From contig JAFAFA010000073.1 in NCBI GenBank assembly GCA_023423695.1, forward strand, positions 180,344 through 244,343: DNA of 64,000 nt. The letters are read 5' to 3'. Below the pieces are notes generated by a model. It did not search any database and was not told where the DNA came from. It worked only from the letters and a program-made list of their open reading frames with translations. The DNA comes from Pseudomonadota bacterium (lineage in GTDB: Bacteria; Pseudomonadota; Alphaproteobacteria; Azospirillales; Azospirillaceae). The stretch's first letter is position 1; every line of letters starts with the position of its first letter. Both the position numbers and the translations under genes were made by a program. Of the stretch, positions 10,113 through 17,859 are shown in pieces.

Positions 10113-10399
10113 GACGTCCACTCCCCGTTGCTCAACAGGCGCATGCCGTCGGCGATGAAGGTGCCGCAGGCGCGCAACCGCTCGCCCTCCTCCGTCCGAA
10201 CCCAGCAATCCTGGCAGGCGCCCATCATGCAGAAGCCGGCACGCGGGGCATCGGCGAACTCCGTCCGGCGCAGCCGCTCCCCGTTGGTGAGCATGGCGGT
10301 CATGACGGTGTCGCCCTCCAGCGCCTCCACAGGGCGCCCGTCGAGGGTGAAGCGGACCACGCGCCGGCCCTGTTCGGCCACACGCTGCAGCAAAGCCAT
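10109..10399 (-). CDS. Small 2Fe-2S ferredoxin-like oxidase subunit
   Basis: A 96-residue protein of the Fer2_4 type. It carries RFTLDGRPVEALEGDTVMTAML, then the cluster cysteines in GFCMMGACQDCWV and a final Cys in RLRACGTF. Such small subunits are the gamma/C component of hydrogen cyanide synthase, octopine/nopaline oxidase and D-hydroxyproline dehydrogenase complexes and pass electrons between flavins and the chain. It overlaps the next gene by 4 bases, indicating translational coupling, and sits 39 bases after the permease gene. Confidence 0.93.
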   Translation of the reverse strand: MALLQRVAEQGRRVVRFTLDGRPVEALEGDTVMTAMLTNGERLRRTEFADAPRAGFCMMGACQDCWVRTEEGERLRACGTFIADGMRLLSNGEWTS

Positions 10400-10438
10400 G
10401 ATGACTGGTCTCCGAGGAGAGGAGGGCCGGCGCGACGT

Positions 10439-11233
10439 TCAGCGCTGGCCGACCAGGATGCGGTCCAACCCATAGACGCGGTCGAGCAGAAGCACGGCGA
10501 CCGCGGTGATGCCGATGATCAGCGCCGACACCGCCGCCATCATCGGGTCGATGGATTCGGTGGCGTACATGTACATCCGCACCGGCAGCGTCACCGTGGA
10601 CGGCGAGGTGATGAAGATGGACATGGTCAGCTCGTCGAAGCTGTTGATGAAGGCGATCAGCCAGCCGCCGGTCACGCCGGGCAGGATCATCGGCAGGGTG
10701 ACGCGGCGGAACACCGTCGCCTCGCTGGCGCCCAGCGAGAAGGCCGCCTGCTCCACGCTGCGGTCGAAGCCGGAGATGGCGGCGATCAGCAGGCGCATAA
10801 CATAGGGCGTGACGATGACGATGTGGGCGGCCACCAGCCAACCGAAGCTGCCCGTGGCGCCGATGACGGCGAACAGCCGCAGCATGGCGACGCCCAGCAC
10901 CAGATGCGGGATGATCAGCGGCGACAGGAACAGCGCGTTGAGGAAGCCGCGGCCGGGAAACTCCCAGCGCGTGATGGCGAGCGAGGCCGGCACCGCCAGC
11001 GCCACGGCCAGCGTCGCCGCCAGGAAGGCCAGCCACAGGCTGTTCCAGAAGGACTGCACGAAGTCGGGATGGTGGAACACCGCCTCGAACCAGCGCAGCG
11101 AGAAGCCCTTGGTCGGCAGCGACAGCGTATTCTCGGGCGTGAAGGCGACGAGGCAGACGATCGCCAGCGGCGCCAGCATGAAGATGACGACTGCTGTGTG
11201 GAAGATCAGGGCGACGGGTCCGTTGCGGGTCAT
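10439..11233 (-). CDS. ABC transporter permease, PotC type
   Basis: A 264-residue inner-membrane permease with about six helices. It begins with VALIFHTAVVIFMLAPLAIV and carries the BPD_transp_1 coupling loop (EQAAFSLGASEATVFRRVTLPMILPG), the EAA motif that docks on the ATPase. It pairs with the permease encoded just upstream (7-base gap) and the PotA-like ATPase. The class moves polyamines, opines, iron or similar solutes into the cytoplasm. Confidence 0.94.
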   Translation of the reverse strand: MTRNGPVALIFHTAVVIFMLAPLAIVCLVAFTPENTLSLPTKGFSLRWFEAVFHHPDFVQSFWNSLWLAFLAATLAVALAVPASLAITRWEFPGRGFLNALFLSPLIIPHLVLGVAMLRLFAVIGATGSFGWLVAAHIVIVTPYVMRLLIAAISGFDRSVEQAAFSLGASEATVFRRVTLPMILPGVTGGWLIAFINSFDELTMSIFITSPSTVTLPVRMYMYATESIDPMMAAVSALIIGITAVAVLLLDRVYGLDRILVGQR

Positions 11234-11240
11234 GGCGTCC

Positions 11241-12152
11241 TCACCCCAGCCGGCGGCGGTAATGACCTTCCACCACGCGGTGGTAGGTCAGCATGATGAT
11301 CAGGTTGGCGGCCAGCAGGATCACGGCGACGGCGGCCCCCATCGGCCAGTTCAGGTCGCTGAGATACTGGTCGTAGACCACCGTCGCGACCATCTTCAGA
11401 CGCCGTCCGCCGAGCAGGCCGGGAATGGCGAAGGCGCTGGCGCTGAGGCCGAAGACGATCAGGCTTCCCGACAGGATGCCGGGCAGGATCTGCGGCGCCA
11501 CCACCCGGACGATGGCGGTGCCACGCGAGGCGCCGAAGGACAGCGCCGCCTGCTCCACCGCCGGATCCAGCTTCTGCAGGGAGGTCCAGACCGGGATGAC
11601 CATGAAGGGCAGCATGACGTGGACCAGCGCCACGACCACCGTGCCTTCGGTGTAGAGCAGCTTCATCCTGCCGATGCCGAGCGCGATCAGCGCCCCGTTC
11701 ACCGGCCCTTCCGGCCCCAGCAGCATGCTCCAGCCGAAGGCGCGCACGACGACCGAGACCAGCAGCGGCGCCAGGATCACCAGCAGGAAGACCGAGCGCC
11801 AGGGATTGCCCATGCGGCTGAGGATGTAGGCCTCCGGCACGCCGATCACCACGCAGATGGCGGTCGCCAGCGCCGAGATACGGAAGGTGCGGAAGAAGAT
11901 CTCCAGGTAATACTCGTCGGTCAGCACCGACAGGTAATGCTCAAGCGTGAAGCCGCCGGTGCGCCCGGTCGCGTAATCGAACTGGTTGAAGGACAGCAGC
12001 GCCGTCAGGAACAGCGGCGTCAGCACCAGCGCCACGAACAGCAGAGCCGCCGGCGCCGAAAGGAACAGCGGGGCGGAGCGCACGCGGCGCTCCGGTGTCT
12101 CGTCGCCGGCTGCGGGCGCGGCCGGCGCGCTATCGGGAAGGGCGGCGCTCAT
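11241..12152 (-). CDS. ABC transporter permease, PotB type
   Basis: A 303-residue permease with a roughly 30-residue Ala/Pro-rich cytoplasmic lead and six predicted helices. The EAA coupling loop is EQAALSFGASRGTAIVRVVAPQILPG. Its ATG shares one base with the stop of the ATPase gene, so the two are coupled. It forms the membrane channel with the PotC-type partner. Confidence 0.94.
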   Translation of the reverse strand: MSAALPDSAPAAPAAGDETPERRVRSAPLFLSAPAALLFVALVLTPLFLTALLSFNQFDYATGRTGGFTLEHYLSVLTDEYYLEIFFRTFRISALATAICVVIGVPEAYILSRMGNPWRSVFLLVILAPLLVSVVVRAFGWSMLLGPEGPVNGALIALGIGRMKLLYTEGTVVVALVHVMLPFMVIPVWTSLQKLDPAVEQAALSFGASRGTAIVRVVAPQILPGILSGSLIVFGLSASAFAIPGLLGGRRLKMVATVVYDQYLSDLNWPMGAAVAVILLAANLIIMLTYHRVVEGHYRRRLG

Positions 12153-13243
12153 CAGATCACCTCGAGCGCGACGTCGGGCGCTTCCGCCATGGCGCCGCGA
12201 TGGACGCGGACCACGGAGGGCGCCCAGTCCAGCCCGACGGGCGCACCCTGGTCAGCAGGGGCGGAGCCGTCGTTCGGCGTCACCACCATCACCGTGCCGA
12301 GCGGCCCGTCGATGTGATAGAGCCACTGGCTGCCCAGGAAGAAGCGGTCGGCGACCCGGCCGGCCAGCAGTCCGTTGGACGGCGCGGTCAGCCGCAGCTT
12401 TTCCGGCCGGATGCACAGCGTCACCGTCTCGCCCACCGACAGGCCGGGGGTTTCCACCGGCACGGCGATGCCCGCCAGCGACACCGAGGCGCCGGCACCG
12501 GTCACGGCGGCGACCTTGCCCGGCAGCAGGTTGGTCTTTCCGACGAAACGGGAGATGAACTCCGTTTCCGGGTGCTCGTAGATGCGGTAGGGCTGGTCGA
12601 TCTGGGTGATGCGCCCGGCCTCCATCACCACGACGCGGTCGCTGATCGAGAAGGCCTCCGCCTGGTCGTGGGTGACCATGACGGTGGTGGTGCCGACCTT
12701 GCGCTGGATCTCGCGCAGTTCGAACTGCATCGCCTCGCGCAGCTTGGCGTCGAGGTTCGACAGCGGCTCGTCCAGCAGCAGAACCGGCGGGCGGATCACC
12801 AGCGCGCGCGCCAGCGCCACGCGCTGCCGCTGGCCGCCGGACAGCTCGCGCGGATAGCGCTTGGCGTAGGGAGAGAGGTGGACCAGCGACAGCGCCTCTT
12901 CCACCCGCGGCTTGCGCTCGCCCTTGGGCACGCGCTGCATCTCCAGGCCGAAGCTGACATTGTCGAAGACGGTCATGTGCGGGAACAGCGCGTAGCTCTG
13001 GAACACGATGCCCAGCCCGCGGCTGTTCGCCTTGGCCCGCGTGATGTCGCGCCCGTCCAGCCGGATGGTGCCGGCCGACGGTTCGACGAAACCAGCGATC
13101 ATCTGCAGGGTCGTGGTCTTGCCGCAGCCGGACGGGCCGAGCAGAGAGACGAACTCCCCCTTTTCCACCGACAGCGACACGTCGCCGACCGCAGTCAGCG
13201 GGCCGTAACGCTTGGTGATGTTTTTCAATTCGAGGAACGACAT
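12152..13243 (-). CDS. ABC transporter ATP-binding protein, PotA type
   Basis: A 363-residue importer ATPase and the first gene of the seven-gene operon. It has Walker A GPSGCGKTT, the Q-loop, signature LSGGQRQRVALARAL, Walker B VLLLDEPLSNLD, the switch His in VTHDQAEAF, and a C-terminal TOBE_2 domain (VTLCIRPEKLRL). The ATG at 13243 starts MSFLELKNITKRYG; the in-frame start at 13408 would run through the operator region and is rejected. It powers uptake through the two permeases encoded downstream. Confidence 0.95.
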   Translation of the reverse strand: MSFLELKNITKRYGPLTAVGDVSLSVEKGEFVSLLGPSGCGKTTTLQMIAGFVEPSAGTIRLDGRDITRAKANSRGLGIVFQSYALFPHMTVFDNVSFGLEMQRVPKGERKPRVEEALSLVHLSPYAKRYPRELSGGQRQRVALARALVIRPPVLLLDEPLSNLDAKLREAMQFELREIQRKVGTTTVMVTHDQAEAFSISDRVVVMEAGRITQIDQPYRIYEHPETEFISRFVGKTNLLPGKVAAVTGAGASVSLAGIAVPVETPGLSVGETVTLCIRPEKLRLTAPSNGLLAGRVADRFFLGSQWLYHIDGPLGTVMVVTPNDGSAPADQGAPVGLDWAPSVVRVHRGAMAEAPDVALEVI

Positions 13244-13374
13244 GGGGGGAATTCTCCCTCTTGCTGACCGGGCCTCTGTCTTTCGGGGCCTCACCTGTAT
13301 GACCCGATGGTTCAGCCGGAGGCCCGGCTGCGTCAATCCGCTTTTTCCGCCAGCAGAAAAGATTTTGCAAAAGC

Positions 13375-13389
13375 TTCCGATATACGGAA
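13375..13389. promoter_or_regulatory. Probable IclR-family operator between divergent operons
   Basis: A perfect dyad TTCCG-ATATA-CGGAA, 46 bases before the IclR gene and 131 bases before the ABC-oxidase operon on the other strand. Its length and AT centre match known IclR-family binding sites. It is positioned to control both directions; binding itself is inferred. Confidence 0.6.
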
Positions 13390-13435
13390 TAGATGGCGTG
13401 GCAAACATTCATCGATTTTCACACGGAGCCGGAGC

Positions 13436-14293
13436 ATGAGCGCCGACACCCGCGGCAAGGCGAACGACAGTGCGGGCAGCGACGAGACGGGCGCGAAATC
13501 CAGCCTGCAGCGCGGGCTGGCGATCCTGCGCCTGCTGGCCTCGTCGAACGAAACGGGGGCGCGGCTGACCGACATCGCCCGCGCGCTGGACCTCACGCCG
13601 CCGACCGTTCACCGCCTGCTGAAGATCCTGGTGGAGGAAGGGATGGTGGAGCCGGACCGGGCGACCAAGCGCTATCGCCTGGGCATCGACCTGTTCGGTC
13701 TGGCGGCGCAGGCCGGCAATCCCAACAACCTGCGCGACATCTGCCGGCCGATCCTGCTGCGGCTTTCCGCGACGCTGCGCGACACCATCTTCCTGCTGGT
13801 GCGCAGCGGCTTCGACGCGGTGTGCCTGGACCGCAGCGAGGGGCCGTTTCCGATCCGCTCCTTCACCGGCGACATCGGCGGCCGGGTGACGCTGGGCGTC
13901 GGCCAAGGCAGCCTCGCCATCATGGCCTTCCTGCACGCGGAGGAGCGGGAGGAGGTGATCCGCTTCAACCTGCCGCGCATGCAGGGCGTCGGCATCATCG
14001 ACGAGGTCTATCTGCGCACGGAAATCGCACGCGTGCGGGATTTGGGCTATGCCAGCCGCTCCACCGGCCTGCTGCCGGGCATGTCCGGCGTGGCGGTTCC
14101 AGTGCTGGACCGCGACGGGCATGCCGTGGCGGCGCTCAGCGTCGGCACCATCAGCGAGCGGCTGAACGAGGAACGGCTGCCGGTGGTGGTCGACATTCTG
14201 AAACGCGAATCCGCTGCCATCAGCCGCCAGTTGAACCCGTTCGACCCGGTGCTGCGCCGTCCGGCCGCCGTGCTGGGCAGCGGTTCGGCCTGA
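13436..14293 (+). CDS. IclR-family transcriptional regulator
   Basis: A 285-residue regulator. A winged helix-turn-helix domain (SLQRGLAILRLLAS through LDLTPPTVHRLLKILVEEG, residues about 22-70) is followed by the IclR ligand-binding domain (GVGQGSLAIMAFL, SGVAVPVLDRDGHAVAALSVG). The ATG at 13436 has GGAG 7 bases upstream. It is divergent from the ABC-oxidase operon with a dyad operator between, so it probably senses the imported compound or a product and controls that operon and itself. Activator or repressor role cannot be told. Confidence 0.94.
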   Translation: MSADTRGKANDSAGSDETGAKSSLQRGLAILRLLASSNETGARLTDIARALDLTPPTVHRLLKILVEEGMVEPDRATKRYRLGIDLFGLAAQAGNPNNLRDICRPILLRLSATLRDTIFLLVRSGFDAVCLDRSEGPFPIRSFTGDIGGRVTLGVGQGSLAIMAFLHAEEREEVIRFNLPRMQGVGIIDEVYLRTEIARVRDLGYASRSTGLLPGMSGVAVPVLDRDGHAVAALSVGTISERLNEERLPVVVDILKRESAAISRQLNPFDPVLRRPAAVLGSGSA

Positions 14294-14311
14294 GGGCGGA
14301 GGCGACGGACG

Positions 14312-14467
14312 ATGAAGGGCGTCAAGAAGGCCGACCTTCCCTCCAAGACCTGTCCGGTCTGCAACCGCCCTTTCACCTGGCGGAAAAAATGGGAGCGGGT
14401 ATGGGAGCAGGTGAAATACTGCTCCGACCGCTGCCGCGGGGAGGCACGCAAGGGCGAGCGGTCCTGA
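14312..14467 (+). CDS. DUF2256 small zinc-finger-like protein
   Basis: A 51-residue protein with two Cys pairs, CPVC (residues 14-17) and CSDRC (37-41), and an invariant-looking core RPFTWRKKWERVWEQVKYCSDRC, the pattern of DUF2256. The four Cys probably bind zinc. Function is unknown. It starts 19 bases after the IclR gene and ends with a short basic tail. The ORF is below 60 residues but its match to the family is clear. Confidence 0.85.
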   Translation: MKGVKKADLPSKTCPVCNRPFTWRKKWERVWEQVKYCSDRCRGEARKGERS

Positions 14468-14575
14468 AGGCTCGGAAGCCGACCGCTTGATGTCGATCAA
14501 TGGCGGGGTTCCCGTGATCGCCTAGGATCGGCATCGCTTGGGGAAAGCCCCTGGCCGGTCGACCTTGCGGCGGAC

Positions 14576-14893
14576 ATGACGCGTTCGGGCCACATCCTTG
14601 CCGTTCTTCTCTTCGCCTTCACGCTCCTGTTCGGCGCGGTGGGCGGAGCGATGGCGCATGTCGACATGCAGACCGGCCCGGTCGGCCATCATAATGGCGA
14701 CACGCGCGACGGAACGCACAAGGCGGCGCTGACCGTGGCCGCCCCCTGCTGCCCGGCGGCCGAAGCACCGGCAACGGACAGGCTTCCCACTCCAGCCCGC
14801 TGGGCAGACGCCTCCTGGCCGCAGCGCCCGGACTATGCGCCGGACAAGCGCGCCATCGCACCGGAAACGCCCCCTCCCAAAACCAGCCTCTGA
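14576..14893 (+). CDS. Small secreted protein heading the CuA oxidase operon
   Basis: A 105-residue protein with a signal peptide (about residues 1-27, ending GGAMA) and a hydrophilic remainder with HH (residues 38-39) and a CC pair (VAAPCCPA), which could bind copper or form a disulfide. I do not recognise the family. It lies 83 bases ahead of the CuA subunit gene on the same strand and is probably the first gene of that operon, so a role in metal delivery is possible but unproven. Confidence 0.65.
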   Translation: MTRSGHILAVLLFAFTLLFGAVGGAMAHVDMQTGPVGHHNGDTRDGTHKAALTVAAPCCPAAEAPATDRLPTPARWADASWPQRPDYAPDKRAIAPETPPPKTSL

Positions 14894-14976
14894 TCGGCCG
14901 CGCGCCGGCTGTCCATTCCTGTCAGCCGGTCGCGGTGCCCGCCAGCGCTTCCACACGCGATCAGAGGATTTCCTCC

Positions 14977-15645
14977 ATGCCCGATCCGAGGCATTTCACG
15001 ACCCGTCGCGGCTTCATCGCCGGACTGGGCTTCGGCGCCGTTTCCCTTTACGGCGCCTGGGCGGCCTATGGCGCCGCTCCCCTCCCCTTCGGCCACACGC
15101 CGCCAGCCGCACCCGAGCCCGAGGCACACGACCATGGCGGGAGCAACGGCGACAGCCATGGCGGCCATGCTGCGGCAGCCACCTCCAAAGCGGAAGACTT
15201 CCGCCTGGAGCATGAGACCTTCCTGCGGATCTATGCGCAGACGGACGGCAGCGTCGACCCGCACGCCGCGTCCCATGGCGACGCGCACTCGCACGGCCAC
15301 GCACATGGCGCCTCCCAGGGCGGCCACGCCGATGCGAGGCACGGCAACGACGGTTCCGCCACCGAGCCGGTGACCGTTTCCCTGATGGCGCAGAAGTTCG
15401 CCTACAGCCCCGATCTGCTGCGGCTGAAGGCTGGACAGGCCTACCGGTTCCGCATGATGGCCGACGACATCACCCATGGCGCCTCGATCCAGCTCGGCAG
15501 GGCCAGCCGGATCATCCGGCTGCGGCCGAACGTCGTCAGCGAGCAGACGGTCACCTTCACCAAGCCGGGCGAGTATCTCGTCTACTGCACCGTCTATTGC
15601 GGCCAGGCGCATGACGCCATGCAGGGCCGCATCATCGTCGTCTGA
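14977..15645 (+). CDS. Cytochrome c oxidase subunit II-like CuA protein with His-rich linker
   Basis: A 222-residue protein. A Tat-like or anchor segment (TTRRGFIAGLGFGAVSLYGAWAA) is followed by a His-rich, Gly-rich stretch (about 13 His between residues 40 and 122, apart from the short segment around 70-90) and a cupredoxin domain. The CuA site is complete: a His in DDITHG and C204-x3-C208-x3-H212-x2-M215. CuA accepts electrons from cytochrome c or cupredoxins and passes them to subunit I. The ATG at 14977 has AGAGGA 8 bases upstream. The His-rich linker is not usual for ba3 subunit II and suggests copper or zinc handling. Confidence 0.88.
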   Translation: MPDPRHFTTRRGFIAGLGFGAVSLYGAWAAYGAAPLPFGHTPPAAPEPEAHDHGGSNGDSHGGHAAAATSKAEDFRLEHETFLRIYAQTDGSVDPHAASHGDAHSHGHAHGASQGGHADARHGNDGSATEPVTVSLMAQKFAYSPDLLRLKAGQAYRFRMMADDITHGASIQLGRASRIIRLRPNVVSEQTVTFTKPGEYLVYCTVYCGQAHDAMQGRIIVV

Positions 15646-15658
15646 CGGGGGATCGATC

Positions 15659-17350
15659 ATGGACACCATCCCGCATGACGCCCCGAACATGGTCAAATCC
15701 GGCCTGACGGCGCGCCTCCGCACCCTGCCCCGGCCCGACAAGGCGTTGCTGAACCTGCTGTTCGGCGCCGCCCTGCTCGCCCTCGTCCTTGGACTTGCCG
15801 GCGGTCTGCTCACTGCGCTCGCCCGTGCCGGCGCTTTGGCCTTCTATCCCGACGACGCCTACCGGCTGCTGACCCTGCACGGGGTGTCGGTGTTCTTCTA
15901 TTGGCTCTACCTGATCCAGGCGGCACTGTTGCTGGCGCTCGCCGCGGCGGAGAACGGCCGGGGACTTGCCCTTCGCCCGGCTGCCTGGGCGGGAGCGGCC
16001 CTGATGCTGGCCGGCTTCGCGGTCAGCGAGTGGATTTCCTACACCGGCACGCCGCTGCTCTATGACGGCAGCCCGGAACTGGCGGCCGACGACCCGCGCT
16101 CCGTCGGGATCTTCGCGCTCGGCTATCTGCTGCTGTCCGCCGGCCTCGCGGCATCCGCCCTCAGCGGCATCGCCACCCTGCTGCAGCCGCGCCGCCGGGG
16201 CGAGGCGGAGGAGTTCTCCGCCATCGGCTTCGCCCTGTTCGCCTGGGCCGGCTTCCTGATCGTCAGCGCCATCGCGGCCACCAATGCTTTCCTTCCCGGC
16301 CTGCTCTGGTCGCTCGGCGCCGGGCCTTTCCCGGCCGACCATGGCACCGAATGGCACATCCTGTTCCACAACCTGCACTATCTGCCGCTGATGGCGACGG
16401 TGCTGGTCTGGTACGTGCTGACCCAGCATCTGACCGGCGTCACCTCCATCCACGGCGCCCGCCTGTCGAAGATCGTCTTCGCCGCCTATCTGGTCTTCGT
16501 TCCGCCGACCAGCCTCTACCACATGTTCCTGGAGCCCAACCTGTCAGAAGGCGTGCGGGTGGTGGGATCGCTGCTGTCCCTGTTCGTCTCGGTCCCGACA
16601 CTGGCGGCCTTCGCCATCATCGTCTCGTCGCTGGAGGCCAGCGCGCGGGCCCACGGCGCCACCGGCGTCTTTGGCTGGATGCGCGGCCTGCCTTGGGCCA
16701 ACCCGGCAATGGCGAACATGGGCTGGGCGGTGGTCAATATGATGGTCGGCCTCACCTTCGCCTTCGTCCTGATCCAGGGCGAACTGGCGCCGATGCTGAG
16801 CGACACCTTCTTCGTGCCCGGCTATTTCCATCTCTTCGCCGTCGGCGTGCTGACCCAGACCTTCCTGGCGGCACTGATGGTCATGCTGCCGGCGCTGAAC
16901 GGTGGCCACCTGTGGCGACCGGCGCTGCTGGCCCGCATGCCGATGCTGGTGACCGCCGGCCTGCTTCTGTTCGCCGCGGCCGGTATCGCGGCCGGTACCA
17001 TGGGCGTGCCGCGCCGGGTGTTCGACATCGGCTATGGCGGCATGGCGCCTGCGGCATGGCCGGTCCTGATGGCGCTGGTCGGCATCGGCGCCGGCCTGTT
17101 CGCCACCGCCCTGTCGATCAGCGTCTATGGCATCGTCCGCACCCTGCTGTCCGGCCGCAAGTTGTCGGCGATGGAGTTGCCGGCGGTCGACTGGAAGGCT
17201 GGTCAAAACCGCATCGGCGCCGCACCCGCCTGGACCGGCCCCGCGTCCATCGCCGCGCTGGTGGCGGCCATGTATGTGTTCACCATCGCTGCCTTCCAGC
17301 TGATCCAGTCGCTGCCGGTCGCCGCCATTGGCGGCGGCCACGGCCATTGA
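15659..17350 (+). CDS. ba3-type heme-copper oxidase subunit I homologue with altered active site
   Basis: A 563-residue, roughly 13-helix membrane protein alignable along much of its length with B-family (ba3) subunit I. Examples are LLTLHGV (low-spin heme His), SLEASARAHG..GVFGWMRGLPWANPA and VPGYFHL. Compared with ba3 as I recall it, the helix VI CuB His and its Tyr at +4 are kept (FHNLHY), but the CuB His pair is Tyr-His (SLYHMFLEP instead of xxHHQF), and the high-spin heme His of GHFHL is Tyr (GYFHL). The two low-spin heme ligands remain. If right, normal O2 reduction is unlikely and the protein may be an electron-transfer or sensor relative. It starts 13 bases after the CuA gene. Confidence 0.85.
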   Translation: MDTIPHDAPNMVKSGLTARLRTLPRPDKALLNLLFGAALLALVLGLAGGLLTALARAGALAFYPDDAYRLLTLHGVSVFFYWLYLIQAALLLALAAAENGRGLALRPAAWAGAALMLAGFAVSEWISYTGTPLLYDGSPELAADDPRSVGIFALGYLLLSAGLAASALSGIATLLQPRRRGEAEEFSAIGFALFAWAGFLIVSAIAATNAFLPGLLWSLGAGPFPADHGTEWHILFHNLHYLPLMATVLVWYVLTQHLTGVTSIHGARLSKIVFAAYLVFVPPTSLYHMFLEPNLSEGVRVVGSLLSLFVSVPTLAAFAIIVSSLEASARAHGATGVFGWMRGLPWANPAMANMGWAVVNMMVGLTFAFVLIQGELAPMLSDTFFVPGYFHLFAVGVLTQTFLAALMVMLPALNGGHLWRPALLARMPMLVTAGLLLFAAAGIAAGTMGVPRRVFDIGYGGMAPAAWPVLMALVGIGAGLFATALSISVYGIVRTLLSGRKLSAMELPAVDWKAGQNRIGAAPAWTGPASIAALVAAMYVFTIAAFQLIQSLPVAAIGGGHGH

Positions 17351-17366
17351 CCGCAGGAGACCCGCC

Positions 17367-17570
17367 ATGAAGAACGACGAAGCCCGGCTGATGCTCGCCA
17401 TCGTCGCGGTCTGGGCGGCGCTGGCCGCCGTCTATGCCCTCGTCCCCAGCCTTGGCATGCCCGGCTATGTCCGAGTCTGGGGCGGAGGGGCCGTGCTGTT
17501 CCTGCTGCTTGCCATCGTGCTGACCCTGGCTGGACGAGGGCGGAGCACCGGGGAAAATCGACGATCCTGA
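17367..17570 (+). CDS. Small two-helix membrane protein of the oxidase operon
   Basis: A 67-residue protein with two hydrophobic helices (about residues 8-27 and 36-57) and a charged tail. GGAG precedes the ATG, and it starts 16 bases after subunit I, so it is very likely co-translated as a small accessory subunit. ba3-type oxidases have a one-helix subunit IIa, so this could be an analogous part. No family is recognised. Confidence 0.75.
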   Translation: MKNDEARLMLAIVAVWAALAAVYALVPSLGMPGYVRVWGGGAVLFLLLAIVLTLAGRGRSTGENRRS

Positions 17571-17859
17571 CCGGATGGCCAGGAAATATTGCCTGTTTTT
17601 CAATCATATGCCGGCATTCTGACCGGCTGGAAGGCCGCCCCCGTCAGACGGGTGGCGGCCCCGGCCGCTGGCATCTCCGTTGCATTTGCACGTCCGGCAC
17701 GCACGCACCCATGGATTCGGGGTAACATTCCCGAGTAGTCATAGGCTGCGGCGGGCCGGCCGTACTGCTGCCGAGGCTCTGCTTGCCGAGGAGGGGCGGT
17801 TGACGAAACGCGGCCAATCACACGCGGCCAACGAGACTCTGCGACGAAGGGGATTCACG

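Noticed and set aside
7567..10399. Hydrogen cyanide synthase (hcnABC)
   Set aside because: The three subunits share the fold, but gene order with a polyamine importer and IclR control fits opine- or hydroxyproline-type oxidases better; the identity stays open.
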